DNA of 64,000 nt from Mesorhizobium sp. (GCF_004962245.1 NZ_SUHQ01000027.1:45677-109676), one strand, 5' to 3'. Shown: positions 36,919 through 45,756, numbered from the stretch's first letter. The notes: a model not told the origin generated them from the sequence alone. Translations and numbers: made by a program.

Positions 36919-37827
36919 TCACAACTGACAGGTCCGGCAATAGAAGGTGGAACGTCCGCTTTGCACGATGCGCTCTATCTGGCCGCCGCAGCCGGGTTTG
37001 GAGCAGGGTTCGCCCTCGCGATCATAGACCGCGAAGGAATGCTGGAAGTAACCCAGGGACCCGTCGGTCTGCATATAGTCGCGCAGCGACGATCCGCCGG
37101 CGGCGACCGCATCGGCGATCACCGAGCGGATTGCTTCGGCCAGGGCATCGCTCTGCTGCCTGGCCTTCTTTCCAGGCTTTGCGACAGTGCCCGCCTCGCG
37201 CAACGGCGACAAGCCGGCCCGCCATAGGGCCTCCGACACATAGATATTACCGAGCCCGGCGATCAGCCGCTGGTCGAGAAGTGCTGCCTTCAGCGGTGAC
37301 TTCCGGCCTTTTAACAGCGAGGCGAGCAGCCCGCCGTCCAATGTGTTGCCTGTCGGCTCGACGCCCAGTCCTGCCAGCATCGGATGCGTGTCGGGCGCCC
37401 CTTCCGAAAACAGCATGAAGCCGAAACGGCGCGGGTCGTTGAAGATCACGCGGGATCGGGCGCCTTCGGGAGAGACGACATGGAAGACGACATGATCGTG
37501 CACCGCATTTTTCGAGCGCTCGTGATAAAACGCGCCCAACATTTCGCTGCTATCGGGCATTTCGCTGCCATCGAACGTCTCGATGCGGAACGATCCCGAC
37601 ATGCCGAGATGGCAGATCAGCACTGGACCGCCTTCCAGGTGCATCGTCAGGTATTTTGCCCGGCGACCGAGCGCCGTAATCGTCTTGCCGGTCAGCCTCT
37701 CCAAGAATTTTTCGGGAAAAGGAAAGCGCAGATCGGGCCGGCGCGCCTCGACGCGGGCGATGAGGGCGCCTTCAAGGACCGGCTGCAGGCCGCGCCGGAC
37801 CGTTTCGACCTCAGGCAACTCAGGCAT
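36919..37827 (-). CDS. mutM: Formamidopyrimidine-DNA glycosylase
   Basis: Removes 8-oxoguanine and FapyG and nicks the abasic site. 302 residues, slightly longer than the 270 of E. coli. It begins with the catalytic MPELPEVETVRRGL (Pro2 as nucleophile, Glu3), has the lysine-containing beta-hairpin of the FPG fold and GLGNIYVSEALWRAGL (about 186). The C-terminal zinc finger reads CSKPGCGG and YCRTCQL. It overlaps deoB by eight bases; the two genes have no known link. Confidence 0.95.
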   Translation of the reverse strand: MPELPEVETVRRGLQPVLEGALIARVEARRPDLRFPFPEKFLERLTGKTITALGRRAKYLTMHLEGGPVLICHLGMSGSFRIETFDGSEMPDSSEMLGAFYHERSKNAVHDHVVFHVVSPEGARSRVIFNDPRRFGFMLFSEGAPDTHPMLAGLGVEPTGNTLDGGLLASLLKGRKSPLKAALLDQRLIAGLGNIYVSEALWRAGLSPLREAGTVAKPGKKARQQSDALAEAIRSVIADAVAAGGSSLRDYMQTDGSLGYFQHSFAVYDREGEPCSKPGCGGQIERIVQSGRSTFYCRTCQL

Positions 37828-39058
37828 GGCCGCCTATCGCTGCATAGAAGGAAGTGCCGTGGCGGCCGCGTGTCAGCCCAAGATGTTCGGCGACGGTTTC
37901 ACCGATGTCGGCGAACGTCACACGGAGCCCAATATCGCCGCCAAAACCCGGTCCCGTGCCGATCACCGGAATGCGTTCGCGCGTATGATCGGTGCCGTGC
38001 CAGGTCGGATCGTTGCCATGGTCGGCCGTGAGGATGAGAAGATCGCCCTGCCTCAACTGCGCAAGCGCCTCCGGCAGCCGCCGGTCGAAAGCCTCCAGCG
38101 CGGCGGCGTAGCCGGCAACGTCGCGGCGGTGGCCGAACTCGGTGTCGAAATCGACGAAATTGGCGAAGACGAGATCGCCGTCGCCCGCGTCGTTCATCGC
38201 GCCCAGCGCCTTGTCGAACATCGCCATGTTGCCGGCGGCCTTGCGCACCTCCGAAATGCCGCGGTGGGCGAAGATATCGCCGATCTTGCCGACCGCGATG
38301 ACCCGGCTGCCGCGCGCCGTCAGCCGGTCGAGCAAGGTCGGTTCCGGCGGCGGCACGGCGTAGTCGCGGCGGTTGTGCGTCCGTTCGAAGCTGCCCGCGG
38401 TTTCCCCGATGAAGGGCCGTGCGATGACGCGGCCGATATTCAGCGGATCGACCAGCCTGCGCACCACCTTGCAGAACTCGTAGAGCCGCTCCAGGCCGAA
38501 GTGAGTTTCATGGGCGGCGATCTGCAGGACGGAGTCGACCGAAGTGTAACAGATCGGCTTGCCGGTGCGGATATGCTCCTCGCCGAACCGCTCGATGATC
38601 TCGGTACCCGGGGCATGGCAATTGCCGAGAATGCCCGGCACCCCTCCTTCACGGATGATCGCTTCGGTCAGTTCGGCCGGAAAGGCGGGAACCGTGTCCG
38701 GGAAATAGCCCCAGTCGAAGCGGACTGGCAGGGCGGCGATTTCCCAATGGCCCGATGGTGTGTCCTTGCCGCTCGAAATCTCCTGCGCCGCCCCATGGAA
38801 GGCGGAGGCGAGCTGGGCCTTGGCGCTGTCGCCGAAGCTAAATCCCGTCGCGGTTTTCGCCGCGTGGCCCAGACCGAGCGAGAGCATGTTGGGTACGAAG
38901 AGCGGCCCTTTGCGCAGCCCCACGCGATCCGCGCGCCCTTCCGCACAGGCTTTAGCGATGTGTCCGAACGTGTTGGAACCGGCGTCGCCATAGCGCTCGG
39001 CGTCGGCCGCGCCGCCGATGCCGAAGGAATCGAGAACGAAAAGGAAGGCGCGCGCCAT
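37820..39058 (-). CDS. deoB: Phosphopentomutase
   Basis: Converts (deoxy)ribose 1-phosphate and 5-phosphate in nucleoside salvage. 412 residues, the family size. It is an alkaline-phosphatase-superfamily enzyme with two-metal blocks: LDSFGIGGAADAERYGD at the start, PSGHWEIAALPV with the phosphorylated Thr region nearby, FVDFDTEFGHRRD and LTADHGNDPTWHGTDHTRE (about 337-355). The stop overlaps the mutM start by eight bases. It is the first gene of this minus-strand group; the 150 bases upstream separate it from a divergent binding-protein gene. Confidence 0.93.
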   Translation of the reverse strand: MARAFLFVLDSFGIGGAADAERYGDAGSNTFGHIAKACAEGRADRVGLRKGPLFVPNMLSLGLGHAAKTATGFSFGDSAKAQLASAFHGAAQEISSGKDTPSGHWEIAALPVRFDWGYFPDTVPAFPAELTEAIIREGGVPGILGNCHAPGTEIIERFGEEHIRTGKPICYTSVDSVLQIAAHETHFGLERLYEFCKVVRRLVDPLNIGRVIARPFIGETAGSFERTHNRRDYAVPPPEPTLLDRLTARGSRVIAVGKIGDIFAHRGISEVRKAAGNMAMFDKALGAMNDAGDGDLVFANFVDFDTEFGHRRDVAGYAAALEAFDRRLPEALAQLRQGDLLILTADHGNDPTWHGTDHTRERIPVIGTGPGFGGDIGLRVTFADIGETVAEHLGLTRGRHGTSFYAAIGGHA

Positions 39059-39208
39059 TGCAGGGATTCGTTATTATTGTCTGTCCGCCCAGACATAGGG
39101 ATCTGCGCCGCCATTGGCAATTCGGAACCAGGCGGCTTGGCGCGATAGTTGAGATGTGGCGAAATGCCTGCTTATGCACGGATCGACGAAAAAACGGATG
39201 GGATTCAC

Positions 39209-40126
39209 ATGGCGCGCGCCTTGAAGGCCTCTGCAGCCGTCATGACGATACTGGGCGTGTCCTGGTCAAACCCGGTACGCGCCGATTGGCGGGACGACAT
39301 CGGCACGTTTCGTGTCGGCATCGTCGCCGAGCCCGGCACCGGTGGCACGGTTCCGGGTCTGGCGCTGCTGACGGATGCCTACACCAAGGCGCTCGGCATG
39401 AAGGTGGAGTTTGTCGTTGCCCGCGATTACGCGGCGCTGATCGACGCGCAGGCCGACGCCCGCGTCGACTATGCGATCTATTCGGCGATGGCCTACGCCA
39501 CTGCCTCCGAACGCTGCGACTGCGTAGAGCCTCTTGTGGCGCCTGTCGATTCCGACGGCGCGATCGGCATCCGTTCCGTCCTGCTGAGGCGGGATGGCAA
39601 GGTCCCCGATCTGGCCGCGATGGAAGCATATCGGGTCGCCATGGCGCCTCCCGACAGCGTCGGCGGTTCTCTCTTGCCGCTTGCCGGGCTGGCCGCCGAA
39701 GGCGTTAAGGTCCCTGAGAACGCGCCATTTCTGACGCACGCCAGTTCGGCTGCGGCAGCTGAAACGATGCTGGTCGAAGGTGAGGCCGATGCCATGTTCG
39801 GCTGGATGCCGGCGGTGGCCGACGGCCAGCCTGAAGTTCCGGGCGGCACGGCGGCAAGGCTGGAAGTGGCAGGGCTTTCGAAAGCAGCGCTTCAGGTCGT
39901 GTGGACGTCCGGCCTGCTGCGATACGGTCCCCATGCTGTCCGCAGCGACCTCGACCCCGAGGCCAAGCGTCGGCTCACCGTGTTCCTCACCAATCTCAGA
40001 TCGATGACGCCGGATGTCTACGATCTTCTGGAATCGAAACATTCCGGCGGCTTCGCCGTTGCCAGCCCAAAGGATTACGCGATGGCGGCGGCCATGGTGC
40101 GTTTTGTGTCAGGCAACGGTCGATAG
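39209..40126 (+). CDS. Orphan periplasmic binding protein, phosphate/phosphonate (PhnD) type
   Basis: A 305-residue exported protein. From ATG 39209 it begins with a signal-like segment (KASAAVMTILGVSWSNPVRA), then FRVGIVAEPGTGGTVPGLALL, and has the PhnD-family layout of two lobes with DYAIYSAMAYATASERC (about 93) in the first and VEGEADAMFGWMP in the hinge-side second. No permease or ATPase genes are adjacent, so the transporter partners are unknown. The ligand is not shown; phosphate, phosphonate or another anion is possible. Starts at 39149 or 39164 would put charged residues before the signal. Confidence 0.7.
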   Translation: MARALKASAAVMTILGVSWSNPVRADWRDDIGTFRVGIVAEPGTGGTVPGLALLTDAYTKALGMKVEFVVARDYAALIDAQADARVDYAIYSAMAYATASERCDCVEPLVAPVDSDGAIGIRSVLLRRDGKVPDLAAMEAYRVAMAPPDSVGGSLLPLAGLAAEGVKVPENAPFLTHASSAAAAETMLVEGEADAMFGWMPAVADGQPEVPGGTAARLEVAGLSKAALQVVWTSGLLRYGPHAVRSDLDPEAKRRLTVFLTNLRSMTPDVYDLLESKHSGGFAVASPKDYAMAAAMVRFVSGNGR

Positions 40127-40155
40127 CAATGGCGATCGGGTCGGAAGCGGTCGTT

Positions 40156-40776
40156 TCAGCAGGAGCCGCAGGGAATCGTCGGGCTTCTGCGGGGCCTGAG
40201 ATAATAGGTTTCGCCCATCGATATCGTGTCGAAGGCCGAACTCAATCCAAGCCGCTTCTCACTGTCCGCCGACCAGGTGATGATCGGCTTGTATGCGAGA
40301 TTGCCTTCGACGCGAATGAGAAAGGTGCCTTTGATTTCGAGCGCCGGTGGAACCGTGGTGACGGAGTTCTTGGCGGCGCCGGCGCTAAAAACACCGCCGA
40401 CCATCTTGCGTGACCACACGACCAGCACCTTCGGCGTCGTTTCGTTGGTGACCTCTATCGCGGTGATGGTGATTTCCGGGGTCGATCGATTGTAGGGCTG
40501 AAGGCTGGAGTTGCCGATCTGCATGATCGCATCGAGTTCGGCTGCCTCGATGGTCTGCCGCTGGGTGACGAGATCCGCCACCATGCTGCCGACGCGGCTG
40601 ACTTTCTTGCTGGTCTCGATGGCTTGCGAGGCTTCCATGGTCATGAAGTACATGATCAGCAGTACAGGCACGATGAAGGCAAACTCAACGGCTGCGACAC
40701 CGCGGCGATCGCGGCAGAACCGGATTGCTTTCGTGCAAATCCCGGCGATCCTCCTATGTGCCCCCGCACGCCCCAT
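40156..40776 (-). CDS. TadE/TadG-family pilus assembly protein
   Basis: A 206-residue pseudopilin-like protein of the Tad pilus system. Residues 23-48 form the typical TadE start, RDRRGVAAVEFAFIVP then a hydrophobic helix, with the Gly-to-mature junction and the conserved Glu at the fifth mature position. The rest is periplasmic. It is the last of three minus-strand genes and lies 36 bases after a second TadE-like gene. The ATG at 40776 is preferred over GTG 40794 because of the GGACGAGGGC before it. TadE and TadG help pilus assembly in Aggregatibacter. Confidence 0.85.
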   Translation of the reverse strand: MGRAGAHRRIAGICTKAIRFCRDRRGVAAVEFAFIVPVLLIMYFMTMEASQAIETSKKVSRVGSMVADLVTQRQTIEAAELDAIMQIGNSSLQPYNRSTPEITITAIEVTNETTPKVLVVWSRKMVGGVFSAGAAKNSVTTVPPALEIKGTFLIRVEGNLAYKPIITWSADSEKRLGLSSAFDTISMGETYYLRPRRSPTIPCGSC

Positions 40777-40812
40777 GCCCTCGTCCTTTCCCACCCACGC
40801 AACGGTGCGTTT

Positions 40813-41370
40813 TCAGTTGTCGAATGGCTCGTTCTGCCAGGTTACCGATGTAAAATGCAGCGTGTTGCCGTCTTTCAGATTGGCCATCGACTTGGCCATG
40901 AAATCGGTCATGACCGGCCATTTGTAAAAAACCCGCAGCATGTTTATTGATTCAGCCAATCCTGGGGATACCGTAAAAGTCGCGGGGTTCGTGCCCGTCA
41001 GCACGATTTCGCGGTCCTGTATCTTGAAGCCCGCCTTGGCCGCATCGGCAAAGGTCGGATATTCGCGCAGATCCACCTCCAATCCGGGGCAGTCCTTGGC
41101 GACCATGATCTCCAGCCGGCTGCAGATCATGTCCTTCAGCGTGGCCTCGGTCATGTCGGCCCTTCTTATCTGGCCCGTCCGCAGTTGGCGCGCGACGTCG
41201 TCAGTGATGTTGGCCATCACCTCCTGACCGGCAAATGAAATGCAGCTCTCCAGGATGGCAAAGACGAGGAGCGCAAACGGCACCGCAAGCATCGCGAATT
41301 CCAAAGCGGTGCTGCCGCGCCGGTCGCCAAGGAACCGCGCGGAAAAGCTCGCTCGTCCTGCTTTGCTCAT
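40813..41370 (-). CDS. TadE-family pilus assembly protein
   Basis: A 185-residue protein with the TadE signature near residues 14-40: LGDRRGSTALEFAMLAVPFALLVFAILE, including the conserved Glu in the mature N-terminus, and one membrane helix. The C-terminal part is periplasmic and has two Cys (MICSRLEIMVAKDCPG), possibly a disulfide. It pairs with the TadE/TadG-like gene that follows 36 bases on. Both are minus strand, opposite to the main tad operon. Confidence 0.85.
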   Translation of the reverse strand: MSKAGRASFSARFLGDRRGSTALEFAMLAVPFALLVFAILESCISFAGQEVMANITDDVARQLRTGQIRRADMTEATLKDMICSRLEIMVAKDCPGLEVDLREYPTFADAAKAGFKIQDREIVLTGTNPATFTVSPGLAESINMLRVFYKWPVMTDFMAKSMANLKDGNTLHFTSVTWQNEPFDN

Positions 41371-41521
41371 GTCCCGTCTCTACCGATCCTGAAGGGGTGT
41401 CGGAGGGAACATTAGCGGAAACCCATTGAAGTGCGGTTTGGATGATCGTTAAGTTCGACGGGAAGGTTTTAACCGGCCGATAACCGAGGCGGCATTTTGG
41501 CGAGCGACACGGCCCAGCCGC

Positions 41522-41944
41522 CTACCGGCCGGCGCTCATCTCGGCTTCGGAGACCTTCTCCGCATCGCTTTTATACGAGCTCTCGCAATACGGCGTGCAG
41601 GACATGGTCTGTATTTCGGCACGTCGATAGATGCGCACCGACGACGCGTCCTGTCGCACCACGGTGACCTGCTCGTCGACGATCGGCTGGCCCTCCTGAT
41701 CGAGGACGACGAGGTTGGTGACGCCAAAGCCCTTGCCCGTCAGCACGATCGTCGAAGCATCCTGCACGGAGGCGTCGGCGATCGCCGGATTGCCGATGAC
41801 GATCGTGTCGGCGGCGCGCGACAATTTGACGATCTTCGCCTGGTTCATCGTGACCTCGATGCCGGCGCCAGCATTGGCCGGCGCGACGAAGGCTGCGGCG
41901 GCAAGAAGCGCGGCAATCGGAAATGACGATCTCGGCCCGGTCAT
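41522..41944 (-). CDS. Secretin N-domain-like pilus assembly protein
   Basis: A 140-residue exported protein from the ATG at 41944 (GGAG before it). A signal peptide (SFPIAALLAAAAFVAPANA) is followed by a pilus-assembly N-terminal domain: AKIVKLSRAADTIVIGNPAIADASV and VLTGKGFGVTNLVVLDQ. This matches the N-terminal part of CpaC (IELPSDAYDILVANPAVADAV, FGKAVGDTNIFVF), but no secretin domain follows. The C-terminus is Cys-containing (MSCTPYCESSYKSD). It may be a partner of the CpaC secretin or a leftover of a duplicated one. Confidence 0.75.
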   Translation of the reverse strand: MTGPRSSFPIAALLAAAAFVAPANAGAGIEVTMNQAKIVKLSRAADTIVIGNPAIADASVQDASTIVLTGKGFGVTNLVVLDQEGQPIVDEQVTVVRQDASSVRIYRRAEIQTMSCTPYCESSYKSDAEKVSEAEMSAGR

Positions 41945-42138
41945 CGAAGCGCTCCACGGCGGCAAACTGCTCAACGGAACATGAACGAGATTGGTGAACC
42001 AACGGTTAAGCGGATGGGATCGATGGATGATGCCAGGATCGGCATCGTGATCGCCTGGAGCGGGCCACCCCGTTTTTCGAATCGGCAAATTGCGCTTTTC
42101 GCGGCCTTTGACGAGCCTGTCGGGCTCCTGGACGTCAT

Positions 42139-42154
42139 TTAGTTTACGGTTAAC
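42139..42154. promoter_or_regulatory. CtrA-box-like site upstream of flp
   Basis: TTAG-N7-TTAAC at 42139-42154 differs by one base from the CtrA consensus TTAA-N7-TTAAC. It lies about 150 bases before flp in the 356-base gap 41945-42300 shared with the divergent secretin-N-domain gene. CtrA controls pilA in Caulobacter. The rest of the gap holds no gene. Confidence 0.4.
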
Positions 42155-42300
42155 CACGCAATGCATTCGAAGCGGGAAAGGAATCGGTAAGGCTGTTTAT
42201 TAAGCCGATCGAAAGAGCTTCTCCATAGATTGGCAGCATCCGATCAGCCGCCAAGAGAAGTTGACGGAATTGCTGTAACACGTGGAGTAGGAGCTCTCAA

Positions 42301-42504
42301 ATGTCTAATCTCATTGCACGTTTTGTGAAAGACGAATCCGGCGCGACCGCCATCGAATATGGTCTGATCGCCGCCCTCATCGCACTCGCCATCATGGTCG
42401 GCGCCGGCGCGCTGGGCAATAGCATCAACGACAAGTTCGAGAATATTGCCGACACCCTCAATAACGCCGGCACAACTACGCCTGCCCCCGCCCCCACCCC
42501 GTAA
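42301..42504 (+). CDS. Flp family type IVb pilin
   Basis: The 67-residue major pilin subunit of the Tad pilus. The prepeptide ends at DESG, and the mature protein begins ATAIEYGLIAALIALAIMVG, with Glu and Tyr at positions 5 and 6, the Flp motif read by the CpaA peptidase. The C-terminal tail is unusual: TTTPAPAPTP. AGTAGGAGCT lies before the ATG. It is followed by a terminator and then cpaA. Confidence 0.93.
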   Translation: MSNLIARFVKDESGATAIEYGLIAALIALAIMVGAGALGNSINDKFENIADTLNNAGTTTPAPAPTP

Positions 42505-42537
42505 TAGACAACGACGTTCAGTTGTTTTCCAGGTACA

Positions 42538-42562
42538 GGGCCGCCGCGCTGGCGGCCCTTTT
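42538..42562 (+). terminator. Intrinsic terminator after flp
   Basis: GGGCCGCC (42538-42545) pairs with GGCGGCCC (42551-42558), a perfect 8-base-pair stem with a 5-base loop, then TTTT. It likely lets flp be expressed more strongly than the downstream assembly genes. Confidence 0.88.
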
Positions 42563-42662
42563 CCAATCGTACCGCGCGATTTTGAAATTTCGGCCTCATC
42601 GATCGTTAATCGAACATGCCTAGGCTGGGACCAGGCACAGTTTGACCACAGGCGCCACGCCC

Positions 42663-43181
42663 ATGCTTGAAGCCCTGATCTTCGTCGTCTTTCCGTTCTG
42701 CATGCTTTTTGCCGCGATCTCCGACATGCTGTCGATGACGATCGCCAATCGCGTGCCGGTGCTGCTTGTGGCTGTCTTCGCCCTGGTCGCGCCGTTGACT
42801 GGCATGGACTGGGCAACCTATGGCTGGCATTTCGCGGCCGGCGGCCTGGTTCTCGCCGTGACCTTCGGTCTGTTCGCGCTCGGCGGCATGGGAGGCGGCG
42901 ACGCCAAACTGCTGGCCGCCACCGCCATCTGGATGGGACTCAATGTCCATCTCATTCAATATCTCGTGGTCTCGACATTCATCGGTGGGCTGCTGACGCT
43001 CGCCATTCTCGTCTATCGGAAATCGCCGCTTGCAGCCATTACAAGCCACAACCCATTCTTACGCCACTTCGCCGACGAGGCGACCGGCGTCCCCTATGGC
43101 ATCGCGCTCGGCATTGGCGGGCTGCTCACCTTTCCGAATTCGCCGTTGATGGCGTGGGCACTCGCAAGGCTGGCGGCCTAA
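42663..43181 (+). CDS. cpaA: Flp prepilin peptidase CpaA (TadV)
   Basis: A membrane aspartic protease that cleaves the Flp prepilin and the TadE-type pseudopilins. 172 residues from ATG 42663. The two catalytic Asp lie at residue 21 (AAISDMLSM) and in GGMGGGDAKL (Asp 80), as in A24 peptidases, and about five hydrophobic helices are present. The frame extends 7 codons upstream, but the ATG at 42663 starts the first helix. It is followed by a terminator, so cpaB and onward have their own promoter. Confidence 0.92.
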   Translation: MLEALIFVVFPFCMLFAAISDMLSMTIANRVPVLLVAVFALVAPLTGMDWATYGWHFAAGGLVLAVTFGLFALGGMGGGDAKLLAATAIWMGLNVHLIQYLVVSTFIGGLLTLAILVYRKSPLAAITSHNPFLRHFADEATGVPYGIALGIGGLLTFPNSPLMAWALARLAA

Positions 43182-43244
43182 TTCCCGCCGCCAACCTTCC
43201 CTCGTCAGACCAGCCTTCCACACTCGGATTTGGCGTTGCAAAAC

Positions 43245-43266
43245 AGGCGGCCTAGCCGCCTTTTTT
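43245..43266 (+). terminator. Intrinsic terminator after cpaA
   Basis: GGCGGC (43246-43251) pairs with GCCGCC (43255-43260) with a 3-base loop, followed by TTTTTT (43261-43266). Confidence 0.85.
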
Positions 43267-43301
43267 ATACGCCGGCCGGATCGTTCCAATTTATGTAAAC
43301 C

Positions 43302-43334
43302 TTAAATTAATCACGATCGTAAGTATTAAATTAA
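43302..43334. promoter_or_regulatory. AT-rich repeat region upstream of cpaB
   Basis: TTAAATTAA occurs twice, at 43302-43310 and 43326-43334 (24 bases apart), in an AT-rich stretch in an otherwise GC-rich genome, 70 bases before cpaB and just after the cpaA terminator. It could be a promoter with regulator half-sites. Spacing does not give a clean TTAA-N7-TTAA. Confidence 0.4.
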
Positions 43335-43404
43335 CCTTGTTTTGACGATTGCCGCTGCAAGGTCCGGCTTGGCTAGGTGGTTTGCCAAGGCGAGGTTCGG
43401 ACGA

Positions 43405-44217
43405 ATGCCAGCATCCCGACTGATCATTCTGAGCGTGGCGGTGGCCGCGGCGGGTGGCGCAGGATATGTTGCGAAAAATATGGTGGCGGCTCCGCCGCCT
43501 CAAATCGTCGATTCCGGCCCCGAGGCGCCGGCAATCGCGCTGCAGGACGTCCTTGTCTTGTCCGGCGACGTTCCGATGGGCAGTCCACTCGAAAACAACA
43601 TCAGATGGCAGTCCTGGCCGGCCGACGGCATCAACGCGAATTTCATCACCCGCGCCGCGGAGCCCGAAGCGCTGGAGAAGCTGAAGGGCGGCGTCGCCCG
43701 TGTGGCGATGTATGCCGGTGAGCCGTTGCGGCGCTCCAAGCTGATCGGCGAGGGACAGAGCTTCATGTCGTCGATCCTGCCCTCCGGCATGCGGGCCGTC
43801 GCCACAGCCGTATCGGCCGACACTTCGGCCGGCGGCTTCATTCTTCCCAACGATTTCGTCGACGTCATCATGACCCGCAGGTCTGATGCCGGGAACGGCG
43901 GCAGCGGTTTTACGACTGAAACCATCCTCAAGAACATTCGCGTCCTGGCGATCGACCAGACCATCCAGGAGGACGAGGAAGGCAAGAGGACTAGGGTCGG
44001 CCAGACCGCCACACTGGAATTGACACCGCAGCAGGCGGAAATCATCACCGTCGCCCAGCAGATGGCCGATCGCCTGACATTGGCGCTGCGGTCGATCAAC
44101 GACACCCAGGAGAAGAATCTGGGCGAAGCCGATTATCTCGTTTCCGGCAATGGGCGGCGCGGAACAGTACGATTGATCAAGTCTGGCGAAGTTTCCGAAG
44201 TGGGGGCAAGGCAATGA
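43405..44217 (+). CDS. cpaB: Flp pilus assembly protein CpaB (RcpC)
   Basis: A 270-residue protein with one N-terminal membrane helix (LIILSVAVAAAGGAGYVA) and a SAF-like domain (ALQDVLVLSGDVPMGSPLENNIRWQ, then AGEPLRRSKLI). The remainder has GMRAVATAVSADTSAGGFILPNDFVDVIMTRR in shortened quotation, typical of RcpC/CpaB. It probably sits in the periplasm next to the secretin. The start is ATG 43405; the frame is open to 43342. The stop overlaps the cpaC ATG by four bases. Confidence 0.92.
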   Translation: MPASRLIILSVAVAAAGGAGYVAKNMVAAPPPQIVDSGPEAPAIALQDVLVLSGDVPMGSPLENNIRWQSWPADGINANFITRAAEPEALEKLKGGVARVAMYAGEPLRRSKLIGEGQSFMSSILPSGMRAVATAVSADTSAGGFILPNDFVDVIMTRRSDAGNGGSGFTTETILKNIRVLAIDQTIQEDEEGKRTRVGQTATLELTPQQAEIITVAQQMADRLTLALRSINDTQEKNLGEADYLVSGNGRRGTVRLIKSGEVSEVGARQ

Positions 44218-45743
44218 GGCTAAACGCTAGACTGCCGGTTACCCTGGCTGCGGCAATCGGCCTGTTTCTTCTTGGAACGAATGCGCATGGCCTCGTCGAG
44301 GCGAATGCGGCAGGCAAGAATGCCGAGGTGTCGGCCTCGACCGCCACCCAGCGCGTCAAGCTCGGTCTCAACAAATCGGTTGTCATCGAGCTGCCGAGCG
44401 ATGCCTATGATATTCTCGTCGCCAACCCGGCGGTCGCCGATGCGGTGACCCGCACCGCCAGGCGCATCTATCTGTTCGGAAAGGCGGTGGGCGACACCAA
44501 CATCTTCGTCTTCGGCCCCAATGGCGAGCAGATCGTCAGCCTGGATCTGGCGGTTGAACGCGACGTCGCCGGACTGGAAGACTATATCAGGCGCTTCATC
44601 CCGTCATCGACCATCAAGGTCGAATTGCTGAACGACAACGTCGTCCTGACCGGAACCGTGGACACGCCCCTGGATGCCAAGCGCGCAGTCGATCTGGCGA
44701 CCATCTTCGTGTCCGGCGGTGAAGCGACCACGGGACAATATTCGCAGACCGCCTCCGGCGGTTCGGCCGAAGCCGGTGTCGACATCGACAATCCGGATTC
44801 CGAGCGTCGCGTCAGCAAGATCGTCAACCTTTTGCAGATCATCGGCGACGACCAGGTGACGCTGAAGGTGACGGTCGCGGAAGTCAGCCGCTCGGTGATG
44901 AAGCAGCTCGGCGTCAACATGATCGGCGACGGCAGCAGCAACGGCATCAGCTGGAGCGCGATCAGTGACAACTTCACAGGCTTGGGCAAGCCGCTGTCGA
45001 ACTCGGGCTTCAGTATCGGCACATCGACGCTGCAGGCGTACATCAACGCCATGGAACAGTCCGGTGTCATGAAAACGCTGGCCGAGCCGACGTTGACTGC
45101 CGTGTCCGGCGAGAAGGCAACCTTCAGGGTCGGCGGTGAATACAACCTGGTAAGCGGCGTGACGTCGAATGTATCCGACGACAACCAGACCGGCCAGAGG
45201 ACCTATTCGGTCGAGACGATCGAATACGGCATCGGCCTGGAATTCCAGCCGGTGGTGTTGTCCCCCGGCCGTATCAGCTTGAAGGTCAGGACATCGGTTT
45301 CCGAGCCGACGACCGAGGGGTCTGTGTCTTTTTCCAACGGCGGACAAAGCAGCGGTATGAATGCCTTGTCGCTCCGTAAACGCTTGGCCGATACGACAGT
45401 GGAACTGCCTTCCGGCGGCTCAATGATGATCGCCGGCCTTGTCCGCGACGATCTCAGGCAAGCCGTCAACGGCTTGCCTGGCCTGACCAAGATACCGGTG
45501 CTCGGCACGCTGTTCCGCAGCAGGGACTTCGTCCGCAACGAGACCGAACTCGTCATCATCATCACGCCCTACCTCGTGAAGCCGGTGGCGCGCAATGCGC
45601 TTGCCAAGCCGGACGACAATTTCAACGCCGCCAGCGATGGCGCCGGCATGTTCCTTGGTCGCGTCAATCGCGTCTACGGCACCATGCAGACCGATAAGCC
45701 CAACGGCCGCTATCACGGCGTTGTCGGCTTCATCTACAAGTAA
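44214..45743 (+). CDS. cpaC: Tad pilus outer-membrane secretin CpaC (RcpA)
   Basis: The outer-membrane pore through which the Flp pilus emerges. 509 residues with a signal peptide (LPVTLAAAIGLFLLGTNAHG), a pilus-assembly N-domain (IELPSDAYDILVANPAVAD), a BON-like segment and the C-terminal secretin domain (VGGEYNLVSGV to LPGLTKIPVLGTLFRS, the secretin hallmark near residue 415). It overlaps cpaB by four bases and precedes cpaD. A stand-alone homologue of its N-domain is at 41522-41944. Confidence 0.94.
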   Translation: MRLNARLPVTLAAAIGLFLLGTNAHGLVEANAAGKNAEVSASTATQRVKLGLNKSVVIELPSDAYDILVANPAVADAVTRTARRIYLFGKAVGDTNIFVFGPNGEQIVSLDLAVERDVAGLEDYIRRFIPSSTIKVELLNDNVVLTGTVDTPLDAKRAVDLATIFVSGGEATTGQYSQTASGGSAEAGVDIDNPDSERRVSKIVNLLQIIGDDQVTLKVTVAEVSRSVMKQLGVNMIGDGSSNGISWSAISDNFTGLGKPLSNSGFSIGTSTLQAYINAMEQSGVMKTLAEPTLTAVSGEKATFRVGGEYNLVSGVTSNVSDDNQTGQRTYSVETIEYGIGLEFQPVVLSPGRISLKVRTSVSEPTTEGSVSFSNGGQSSGMNALSLRKRLADTTVELPSGGSMMIAGLVRDDLRQAVNGLPGLTKIPVLGTLFRSRDFVRNETELVIIITPYLVKPVARNALAKPDDNFNAASDGAGMFLGRVNRVYGTMQTDKPNGRYHGVVGFIYK

Positions 45744-45756
45744 ACGGGGAAGCGAC

